Of a DNA stretch of 11,095 nt, positions 1 to 5,608 are shown one piece after another. Every line of letters starts with the position of its first letter. The stretch's first letter is position 1. Below the pieces are notes generated by a model. That model ran no database searches. It had not been told where the DNA came from and was given only the letters and a program-made list of their open reading frames with translations. Origin of the DNA: Candidatus Bathyarchaeota archaeon (GTDB lineage: Archaea > Thermoproteota > Bathyarchaeia > Bathyarchaeales > Bathyarchaeaceae); assembly GCA_020346825.1 (NCBI GenBank), contig CP070791.1, forward strand, positions 61,839 through 72,933, given 5' to 3'. The translations under genes were made by a program, and so were the position numbers.

Positions 1-33
1 AACGATTTACAAGGCCATCAAGAAACATTTAGC

Positions 34-984
34 TTGAACTCCACATTAGCTATTGGTTTCAAAGAGGAGTTAGCAACACCTTGGTTATTAACTAGCGTCT
101 TGCCTATTCATAGTCGGGAGAATCTTCGCAACTTGGTGTCTATAGAGCGTATACAACCGTATCCCGCTCTTCTCTTACGTAAGAGATCTGAACGAGCATT
201 GGTAGTTGCTGATCTCCACGTCGGTTGGGAGGCGCCTCTAACTAAGAAAGGAGTTCATGTTCCATCTCAAACGCCAAAAATCTTGGAAAAGATTCTCCAA
301 CTCATTGAGACATGCAATCCGACATGCTTGATCTTTTTGGGTGATGTAAAGCATGCTATTGCAAAGGTGAGGATGGAAGAGTGGCGCGACATCCCAAATT
401 TTTTCGAAGATCTAGAGAAAGAGGTGTCAGACATTAGAGTTGTTCCAGGAAACCATGATGGCAATCTTGAGCCTCTTCTACCTAAAGCCGTGAGAATCTT
501 ATCCTCAACTGGTGAAGTTTTTGGAGACATCGGGCTCTTCCATGGACATGCATGGCCAGCGCCAGAGCTTCTAGGATGTCGTAGCCTTGTTACGGGCCAC
601 GTTCATCCAATGGTTATCTTCCGCGATCCTATGGGCTTCCGAATAACAAGGCAAGTTTGGGTCAAAGCTACTTGTAATGGCGACTTGCTAACTAAATCGC
701 TCCTTCAACATTTAAGCGTCAAAGCCAATGTCAACCCTTCCAAGATGCTACGCGACTATTTCAACATAAGATTCAAGGTCTCCCAACTTCTAATTATGCC
801 TTCCTTTAACGAATTCCTTGGAGGTCAACCAATCAACAAAAGAAAAATGGGAAAAGCCGCAAGGTCTAGAATCTTCATCGGTCCAGTTTTGCGTTCAGGA
901 AGCATCAACATAGATGATGCAGAAGCATATCTCCTAAACGGAACCTTTCTAGGAACTATAGACAGGTTAAAAAACTTAAGTTAA
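34..984 (+). CDS. Archaeal ICC-like metallophosphoesterase (COG1407/SbcD-related type), 5' end unresolved
   Basis: This is a calcineurin-like phosphoesterase with the full two-metal motif series, numbered from the TTG at 34: D60-L-H62, G103-D104-V-K-H, G139-N140-H141-D142, H170-G-H172, and G188-H189-V-H191. The C-terminal part contains PSFNEFLGG and an IGPVLRS stretch followed by AEAYLLNGTFLG, as in archaeal ICC-like phosphoesterases. Members are predicted to hydrolyse phosphodiesters in a Mn or similar dinuclear site; the physiological substrate is unknown. The recognisable family part begins near residue 38 (ERIQPYPALLL). The start is therefore doubtful: TTG at 133 or GTG at 136 would give a more usual length of about 282 residues, with a weak GGGAG at 116-120. 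The same frame is also open to base 1, so the gene could begin outside the window. No signal peptide or membrane segment is seen. The family call is secure; the start is not. Confidence 0.88.
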   Translation: MNSTLAIGFKEELATPWLLTSVLPIHSRENLRNLVSIERIQPYPALLLRKRSERALVVADLHVGWEAPLTKKGVHVPSQTPKILEKILQLIETCNPTCLIFLGDVKHAIAKVRMEEWRDIPNFFEDLEKEVSDIRVVPGNHDGNLEPLLPKAVRILSSTGEVFGDIGLFHGHAWPAPELLGCRSLVTGHVHPMVIFRDPMGFRITRQVWVKATCNGDLLTKSLLQHLSVKANVNPSKMLRDYFNIRFKVSQLLIMPSFNEFLGGQPINKRKMGKAARSRIFIGPVLRSGSINIDDAEAYLLNGTFLGTIDRLKNLS

Positions 985-1042
985 ATATGCCCGAACTCAG
1001 AATATACAAACAACTCGAATCTGAAACCACAATCACAGAAGG

Positions 1043-1080
1043 TTTTTATAGAATTCCAGTCTCCACTAAATTAATGAGGT
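1043..1080 (+). promoter_or_regulatory. Candidate TATA box and ribosome binding site of the hsp20 gene
   Basis: A T-rich TTTTTATA element at 1043-1050 lies 40 nt before the ATG at 1090. That places an RNA start near 1072 and leaves a short leader containing GAGGT at 1076-1080, 9 nt before the ATG. The gap after the phosphoesterase gene (985-1089) holds nothing else that I can recognise. The promoter is inferred from spacing only. Confidence 0.4.
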
Positions 1081-1089
1081 AAAAGAATT

Positions 1090-1713
1090 ATGGCATGGGA
1101 TGACTTTCCAGAATGGTTTAGGAAAAGAAGGCGTACACCGTTATTCAGAAGCTGGTTCTTCGGGGACATAGAAGAAATGATGAGAGACCTAGAAGAAATG
1201 ATGGAAAAAGAATTTAGAGAGTTCAAAACTCGCATCCCAAAGGATCTAGTTCGCAAACGCAGACTTCCCGACGGGTCAACCATGCATGAGTGGGGACCCT
1301 TTGTCTACGGCTACAGCATGACCGTTGGCCCAGACGGAAAGCCGAAAATAAGGGAATTCGGCAACCTAAAACCATCACGCAAACCCGAAGCCTTCGGCTT
1401 CAGCAAACCCAGTATTGACATAAAAGAAGAGCGTGAGCCTCTAATAGACGTCATCAGCACTGATAACGAAATCAAAATCGTAGCTGAACTGCCTGGAGTT
1501 GAGAAAGAGGACATTAAATTGCATGGAACAGAAGACACCCTAACCATATCAGTTGACAATCAAAAACGCAGATACTTCAAAGAAGTTGAAGTGCCAGCCA
1601 AAATTGACCCTAAGAAAGCCAAAACTGTGTATAAGAACGGAGTGCTAGAGGTTACAATACCCAAAATCAAAGAGAAAAAGAAGTCTCAAGGGGAACCAAT
1701 AGAAATCAAATAA
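1090..1713 (+). CDS. Small heat-shock protein, Hsp20/alpha-crystallin family
   Basis: This is an ATP-independent cytoplasmic chaperone that would hold unfolding proteins in oligomers. The alpha-crystallin domain spans about residues 115-193. It contains the conserved AELPGVEKEDI segment and the late NGVLEVTIPK motif (183-192) that ends the beta-sandwich. The protein ends in PIEIK, an I-x-I motif of the kind that docks into a neighbouring subunit's groove. At 207 residues it is longer than a minimal Hsp20. The first 110 residues hold an aromatic/basic start (WDDF, EWFRKRRR), a methionine- and glutamate-rich amphipathic stretch (EEMMRDLEEMMEKEF, about 28-42), and a GPFVYGYSMTVGPDGKP segment seen in some archaeal homologues. 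The ATG follows GAGGT by 9 nt. The gene appears to be transcribed on its own, probably under stress control, although I recognise no specific heat-shock operator. Confidence 0.93.
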   Translation: MAWDDFPEWFRKRRRTPLFRSWFFGDIEEMMRDLEEMMEKEFREFKTRIPKDLVRKRRLPDGSTMHEWGPFVYGYSMTVGPDGKPKIREFGNLKPSRKPEAFGFSKPSIDIKEEREPLIDVISTDNEIKIVAELPGVEKEDIKLHGTEDTLTISVDNQKRRYFKEVEVPAKIDPKKAKTVYKNGVLEVTIPKIKEKKKSQGEPIEIK

Positions 1714-1825
1714 ACCAACAAAAGACGATTGGTGTCAACCAACACAGCCATCGCATTATGTAGTCCAGCGTCCAACCGTTTTCCATGAGATTGCGTCACC
1801 CTTTTCAGCTAATTGGAGAGAATCT

Positions 1826-2236
1826 ATGAAAAAACCCGCAGAAATCAAGGTGCTCGAGGATACTTGCAGGGAAGCGAAGGCTAAAGGGCAAATGACAGGC
1901 GCCCGTCTGAATAGGCTTTTCGAAGCCTTTGGTTCACGATTCACAAAGGCTTGGGAGACGATCAAGGAGGAGAGGGTGAAAAAATATGTTTTTAGACCAA
2001 GCGGCAGGATTGTTTGGATCGTGGTCGGCTGGGAACGTGAATACCTAGTTATGTCTGCTGCTGACTTTTGTTCCTGCGACGATTTTTATTTCCGCGTAAT
2101 GGACAAAGAGGTACACTTGTGCTACCACCTCATCGCACAAAAGATGGCAAAAGCTTTGGAGTGGTATGACAAAATAGAGGAAGACGATAGTCTTTACGCC
2201 TCCTTGATGGAGGAGTGGAATAAGGTCACACCTTAA
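1826..2236 (+). CDS. Small SWIM-type zinc-finger protein
   Basis: This 136-residue cytoplasmic protein has a C-x-C-xn-C-x-H signature: C82-S-C84, then C99-Y-H101 after 14 residues. This is the SWIM zinc-finger pattern and would bind one zinc ion. Before the finger is a charged helical region (1-53), then a beta-rich stretch (about 54-80, with VWIVVGWEREYLV). After the finger, the segment to about 110 is helical and the tail is acidic. Small archaeal SWIM proteins of this kind are predicted nucleic-acid binders, and eukaryotic Sws1/Shu2 SWIM proteins act with Rad51 paralogues in recombination. That link is family analogy, not proof for this gene. GGAG at 1815-1818 sits 7 nt before the ATG. The 38-residue membrane peptide gene starts 39 nt downstream and may be cotranscribed; an RPA-like gene follows about 375 nt later. 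The SWIM call is firm and the function is open. Confidence 0.82.
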   Translation: MKKPAEIKVLEDTCREAKAKGQMTGARLNRLFEAFGSRFTKAWETIKEERVKKYVFRPSGRIVWIVVGWEREYLVMSAADFCSCDDFYFRVMDKEVHLCYHLIAQKMAKALEWYDKIEEDDSLYASLMEEWNKVTP

Positions 2237-2275
2237 ATAACCGTCTTCTAAATATAGGAAAGTGAGGGCACTTTC

Positions 2276-2392
2276 ATGGATCCCGGGATCTACTTCACGA
2301 TCATAATCAATATTCTGATGGTTCTGATCTTCATCGCCCTAATCTTAGGTTTTTTATACATGATTTATGGCAGAGAAAAGAGCTCCGAATAA
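2276..2392 (+). CDS. Small single-pass membrane peptide, 38 residues
   Basis: A short ORF starts with ATG at 2276 and ends with TAA at 2390-2392. It begins MDPGIYFT, continues through a strongly hydrophobic segment of about 22 residues rich in I, L, V, F and M (about 8-31), and ends with the polar tail YGREKSSE. A possible Shine-Dalgarno element, GTGAGG, lies at 2262-2267, 8 nt before the ATG. Charge distribution (acidic N-terminus, R/K after the segment) suggests one transmembrane helix with the C-terminus inside. It sits 39 nt after the SWIM gene and may share its transcript; A/T-rich stretches at 2232-2240 and 2248-2256 are alternative promoter elements. I do not recognise the family. The clean hydrophobic block and the positioned ribosome binding site make it likely to be translated. 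Confidence 0.6.
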   Translation: MDPGIYFTIIINILMVLIFIALILGFLYMIYGREKSSE

Positions 2393-2401
2393 CTCAGACA
2401 C

Positions 2402-2498
2402 CTATCTTGATTGTTTCCGCAATACATCAAATAAGACAAAGCTTACAATAATTAAAGCGACACCTAGCAAGATCACCAGAAAGCGTATGGTCCTTCAT
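2402..2498 (-). pseudogene. Possible second tiny membrane ORF, apparently frameshifted at its start
   Basis: On the minus strand, a frame ending with TAG at 2404-2402 encodes a hydrophobic block (segments such as FLVILLGV and IIVSFVLFDVL) followed by a basic tail, RKQSR. That is the make-up of a single membrane helix. The frame has no ATG: a stop lies just before it, and the first usable codon is GTG at 2476, which gives only 24 residues. An ATG at 2498-2496 lies one base out of frame. Removing a single A from the AA after that ATG would give a neat 31-residue protein starting MRTIRFL. It is therefore a GTG-initiated peptide, a frameshifted remnant, a sequencing error, or chance. No strong ribosome binding site is seen. 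It converges on the peptide gene ending at 2392, nine bases away. Confidence 0.3.
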
Positions 2499-2553
2499 CG
2501 GATCATATGCGCGCGCACCATCACTTCTTCGGATTCCTAGAGGTAAAGAAAGT

Positions 2554-2562
2554 CTAAATAAA
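2554..2562 (+). promoter_or_regulatory. Candidate TATA box of the RPA-like gene
   Basis: The element CTAAATAAA lies about 55 nt before the ATG at 2613. A start site 25-27 nt downstream would fall near 2583 and give a leader of about 30 nt. The leader carries GTGAA (2603-2607), a weak Shine-Dalgarno 5 nt before the ATG. The rest of the gap from 2393 to 2612 holds only the possible minus-strand ORF and a GC-alternating decamer at 2508-2517. Confidence 0.4.
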
Positions 2563-2612
2563 TCTTAGTAAGGGAATACATTTGATTGGTTTCAACAACA
2601 TAGTGAAGCATA

Positions 2613-3464
2613 ATGAGTTCAGAGAAGATCGTTGAACAAATCCTGTCATCTCGACCCGATCTTACACGTATAGATGTTCTCAAAATGATCGAGAAGAAAA
2701 GGGAAGGAGTAGGCGAGTTTTTCACTGATGAAACTGCGGCGCGCATTGTCGCCTCAGAGTTAGGAGTGGAAATTGTTCAGAAGCCTCTCCGCCTCGAAAT
2801 TTTGGTTCAAGACCTTGTCTCCGGATTGAATGACGTAACTGTGAGTGGACGCGTCATAACGTCTTTTCCTTCCAGAACATACACTCGCCGAGATTTGACG
2901 AAAGGAAAGCTTGCTCGTTTGCAGATCGCAGATAGAAGCGGAAAGTTGAAGGTACTTTTGTGGGACGACAAAGCAGCTTTTGTTGAAACCGGGGAAATTA
3001 AGCAAGGGCAAATTATCAAGTTATCGCATGGATACGTGCGTGAGGGACTGGATGGAAAGCTGGAGTTGCATATGGGATCGCGGGGGGACATTCAGACTTC
3101 CCTGCCAGAGGCTGAGGATGACAAGTATCCTCCAGCCACACTTCGGATAAGAAAAGTAGCTGAGATAAAAGAAGAAGGTGGACCGATAACTGTTGAAGGA
3201 ATCATTTCAACAACTCCTGCTGTTAGGGAGGTTGTCACATCTCGAAACGAGAAGGTCAAAGTTGCTTCCTTTGAACTGAGAGATGACAATGGAAGAATTG
3301 GAGTTTCAGCATGGAGAAAATTGGCTGAGATTGCAGAAGAATTGGCAGTTGGAACTCGAATCAAAATAAGAAACGTGTTTGTAAGGACGAGTTTTGCAGA
3401 TCAGTTGGAATTGACTTCCCACTCTTTCACATCCATAGAGGTGTTGACTGAAGGAGAGAAGTGA
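2613..3464 (+). CDS. RPA-like single-stranded DNA-binding protein with two OB folds
   Basis: This is a single-strand DNA-binding protein for replication, repair or recombination. Residues 1-55 form a helical N-terminal module (IVEQILSSRPDLT start, then FTDETAARIVASELGVEI) that is common in archaeal RPA subunits. The first OB fold spans about 60-165, with VTVSGRVI, an ARLQIADRSGKLKVLLWDD strand pair including W117, and a basic-aromatic loop at 85-93. The second OB fold spans about 172-277, with ITVEGII, FELRDDNGRIGVSAWRKLAE and GTRIKIRNVFVR. The aromatic residues in matching strands are typical of DNA-stacking positions. There is no cysteine in the protein, so it lacks the C-terminal zinc finger of some archaeal RPAs, and at 283 residues it is shorter than those. 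Its stop codon abuts the stop of the converging aminotransferase gene. The family is confident; which RPA paralogue it is cannot be told. Confidence 0.87.
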   Translation: MSSEKIVEQILSSRPDLTRIDVLKMIEKKREGVGEFFTDETAARIVASELGVEIVQKPLRLEILVQDLVSGLNDVTVSGRVITSFPSRTYTRRDLTKGKLARLQIADRSGKLKVLLWDDKAAFVETGEIKQGQIIKLSHGYVREGLDGKLELHMGSRGDIQTSLPEAEDDKYPPATLRIRKVAEIKEEGGPITVEGIISTTPAVREVVTSRNEKVKVASFELRDDNGRIGVSAWRKLAEIAEELAVGTRIKIRNVFVRTSFADQLELTSHSFTSIEVLTEGEK

Positions 3465-3476
3465 CTATCCTTCTCT
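3455..3476. terminator. Short hairpin at the junction of two convergent genes
   Basis: AGAGAAG (3455-3461) pairs perfectly with CTTCTCT (3470-3476) around an 8-nt loop. The loop holds both stop codons: TGA of the RPA-like gene and, on the other strand, TAG of the aminotransferase. It could act as a two-way terminator. However, both arms lie within coding sequence, and similar Lys/Glu-rich C-termini could produce them by chance. There is no clear T-tract. Confidence 0.22.
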
Positions 3477-4802
3477 TTCAACTTCTTTGATGGCATCTTC
3501 GACTATTTCTAGGCCGGCGTCTGCAAGTTCTCTGGTAATTGTCAGCGGCGGGATTATCCTGAGCGTGGAAACGCCGCAGGCTATCAGTGCTATGCCGCGT
3601 CTCCAACACCGCAACATGACTTTGTTAGCTTTGTCTGCTCCTGGTTTCTTGGTTTCTTTGTCTTCCACAATTTCGATGCCAATCATAAGTCCTTTTCCTC
3701 GAACGTCCCCAACTATTTCGCGTTCCTCTTTCAGGTTCTGCAGCCATTTCATGATATGGTTGCCCTGTTTTTCAGCGTTTTCAAGAAGTCTCTCTTCCTT
3801 AATTACGTCGATGACCGCCAGCGCTGCCACACAGGCCAAAGGGTTCCCTCCAAAGGTGCTGGCGTGAGAACCTCCTTCCCAATCCATTAGTCGAGCTCGG
3901 GATACAGTTGCGCCCAAGGGTAGTCCTGATGCAAGAGCTTTGGCCGCACAGACAACGTCAGGTTTGACCTTCCAATGCTCTATGGCGAACCATCTTCCAG
4001 TTCTACCTATTCCTGACTGTACCTCGTCGTCGATCAGAAGGAGACCGTATTTGTCAGCTAGCCTCTTGAGGCGCTGAAAATATTTTGGAGGGGGAACAAC
4101 ATATCCACCTTCTCCTTGTATGGGTTCAAAAACGATGCCAGCGATCTCTTCTGGGGGCACGTATTTTCGTAGGACTTGCTCGTCGATGAAGTTTACACAC
4201 CAGTAATCACAATCGGGATGTGACAGTTTGAAGGGACAGCGATAACAGTAAGGATATGGCACATGTGTTACTCCAGGGAGCATGGGAAAAAAGTGTCTTC
4301 TTTGAACAGGTTTGCTTCCGGTGAGGGAGAGTGTCCCTAATGTTCGACCGTGGAAGCCTCCAATAAAAGCGATGAACTGGTGCCTGCGGGTGTGCCACTT
4401 AGAAAGTTTTGCAGCTGCTTCCAAAGCCTCTGCTCCACTGTTTCCAAAATATGCTCTTTTCTCAAATCTTCCAGGGGTAATTGTAAACATTTTTTCAGCG
4501 AGATTCACAACTTCTCTATAATAGAAGTCAGTGTTAGAGTAGTGGAGAAACTTGTCACATTGGTTCTTTATTGCATCGACAACTTTGGGGTGGTTATGGC
4601 CCACGTTTAAACATGCTAATCCAGAGTTGAAGTCGATGTATTCGTTTCCATCCAAATCTTTCACAACGCAATCTTTTCCCGATTCTATGGCAAGAGGGTA
4701 GTAACGAACATAAGAAGATGAAATCGAAGCTTCGTCTCTCCTCACTAGCTTTCTTGCCTTTGGTCCAGGTGGGCGAACAACCATTTTCGGATAGCCACAC
4801 AT
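3465..4802 (-). CDS. Class III PLP-dependent aminotransferase (GABA/ornithine aminotransferase-like)
   Basis: This is a fold-type I, class III aminotransferase using pyridoxal phosphate. From the ATG at 4802: GNSGAE (120-125, phosphate-binding region), FHGRT (150-154), EPIQGEGG (226-233), DDEVQSGIGRTG (258-269, with D259 expected to bond the pyridine nitrogen) and AAKALASGLPLG, where K288 is the expected Schiff-base lysine. A later GNPLACVAA motif completes the pattern. Residues 186-202 carry a C-x2-C-x8-C-x3-C cluster. The substrate cannot be settled from sequence: 4-aminobutyrate, ornithine, acetylornithine or broad amino acids, or even amino-acid racemisation as in some archaeal relatives, all remain possible. 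The ORF extends to a TTG at 4817. I prefer ATG 4802 because GGTGG lies just before it and the TATA box would start RNA at about 4817; a further ATG lies at 4784. It is transcribed separately from iorAB. Confidence 0.9.
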   Translation of the reverse strand: MCGYPKMVVRPPGPKARKLVRRDEASISSSYVRYYPLAIESGKDCVVKDLDGNEYIDFNSGLACLNVGHNHPKVVDAIKNQCDKFLHYSNTDFYYREVVNLAEKMFTITPGRFEKRAYFGNSGAEALEAAAKLSKWHTRRHQFIAFIGGFHGRTLGTLSLTGSKPVQRRHFFPMLPGVTHVPYPYCYRCPFKLSHPDCDYWCVNFIDEQVLRKYVPPEEIAGIVFEPIQGEGGYVVPPPKYFQRLKRLADKYGLLLIDDEVQSGIGRTGRWFAIEHWKVKPDVVCAAKALASGLPLGATVSRARLMDWEGGSHASTFGGNPLACVAALAVIDVIKEERLLENAEKQGNHIMKWLQNLKEEREIVGDVRGKGLMIGIEIVEDKETKKPGADKANKVMLRCWRRGIALIACGVSTLRIIPPLTITRELADAGLEIVEDAIKEVEREG

Positions 4803-4837
4803 ACTCGCCACCAACAATATTCCATTAGAGCACAGCG

Positions 4838-4847
4838 TTTTTTATAG
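4838..4847 (-). promoter_or_regulatory. TATA box of the aminotransferase gene
   Basis: Read on the minus strand, CTATAAAAAA is the best TATA-box match in the window. Its centre is about 26 nt before 4817, so RNA should begin near there. That leaves a leader of about 15 nt with the GGTGG ribosome binding site before the ATG at 4802, and makes the upstream TTG at 4817 an unlikely start codon. Confidence 0.6.
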
Positions 4848-4886
4848 CTATCTAGCGTTTTCTTACGATCCAAGATTTGGAATAGG

Positions 4887-4973
4887 AAAAACACCTCAGC
4901 AGCGGATAGATGGCAGCGAACGAGACAAGAAAACCGATTCTGTTTTTTGAGAAAGTTACTTGGACCCGGTTTT
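4887..4973 (-). terminator. Possible termination region after iorB
   Basis: Between the iorB stop and the aminotransferase promoter, the minus strand carries AAAACCG-type inverted arms (4967-4973 with 4930-4936, a 7-bp stem with a 30-nt loop). The distal arm runs into TTTT. A T5 tract follows at 4891-4887. Archaeal RNA polymerase often terminates on such T-tracts. The fold is weak and the assignment tentative. A GCGCGCGC run (4975-4982) lies between it and the iorB stop. Confidence 0.27.
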
Positions 4974-5005
4974 AGCGCGCGCGGGCTCGGTGTTGGCCGT
5001 CTAGA

Positions 5006-5608
5006 TCATTTCTCTTTGCCTAGTTGTAGGCCCAACTCAAAAGCTTTAATGTTTTTTTCCTTTTCCCTTGGTGCTGTAGCTTCTATTGCCTCACGCAGAC
5101 TGTTGGCTTTCAATGGAAGTAACTTGGTTCCGGTGACGAAGCCAACAAGTATTGTGTTTCCGAAAATCGTGCTTCCAAACTTTTCTTTTCCAAGGTGAGT
5201 GGCGTTGAAGACGTGAATTTGTTGAGCGAAAGGCCTTATTCTCTCAACAATCTCGTTCATGTTTGGATACGGGGTGTTGAAGAGGCCAGCGTAGATTGGA
5301 ACCAAAGGACTATCATTGACGACAAAAACGGTCTTTTCTTTTCTGGCGTAGTATGTTGCTCTTACCGCTTCTAATGGTTCAAAAGCAAGGATGAGGTTGG
5401 CGTTTGCCTGCATTATTCCCGGTGAAGAGACTTCTTTCTCTGAACCAAACCTAATGAAAGTGGGTATTCCGCCGCCTCTTTGGGCGAGTCCATGTAATTG
5501 TACCCCTCTAACATAATGGCCTTCTATGTTAGCTGCTCTCGCTATCATCACCTGCGTCGTTAAGACTCCTTCTCCTCCAACCCCGGTTAACATGAGGTCA
5601 AACTTCAT
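5006..5608 (-). CDS. iorB: Indolepyruvate:ferredoxin oxidoreductase, beta subunit
   Basis: This is the small subunit of the enzyme that oxidatively decarboxylates indolepyruvate and other aryl pyruvates to the aryl-acetyl-CoA while reducing ferredoxin. At 200 residues it matches the family's usual length. It contains the gamma-type domain of 2-oxoacid oxidoreductases: GVGGEGVLTTQVMI near the N-terminus (9-22), then LHGLAQRGGGIPTFIRFG, the glycine-rich segment typical of this domain. It has no cysteine clusters or TPP motif, as expected, since those lie in the alpha subunit. The ATG at 5608 is preceded by AGGAG with about 7 nt spacing. The reading frame overlaps the end of iorA by 11 nt, so translation of the two subunits is probably coupled. 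The enzyme works in the cytoplasm in amino-acid fermentation or, in reverse, in aromatic amino-acid synthesis from aryl acids. Confidence 0.93.
   Translation of the reverse strand: MKFDLMLTGVGGEGVLTTQVMIARAANIEGHYVRGVQLHGLAQRGGGIPTFIRFGSEKEVSSPGIMQANANLILAFEPLEAVRATYYARKEKTVFVVNDSPLVPIYAGLFNTPYPNMNEIVERIRPFAQQIHVFNATHLGKEKFGSTIFGNTILVGFVTGTKLLPLKANSLREAIEATAPREKEKNIKAFELGLQLGKEK

Noticed and set aside
1714..1825. Gap after hsp20 with a small TTGGT/ACCAA stem
   Set aside because: The 5-bp stem has no T-tract and could be chance. No small ORF or clear promoter stands out apart from the GGAG before the SWIM gene.
3487..3867. 126-codon plus-strand ORF inside the aminotransferase
   Set aside because: It is antisense to a gene with clear catalytic motifs. 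The serine-rich product is an artefact of the opposite strand.
4894..5005. GC-rich stretch after iorB considered as a tRNA or structured RNA
   Set aside because: I could not form an acceptor stem, a T-loop or an anticodon arm; only a weak 7-bp long-loop stem is seen.
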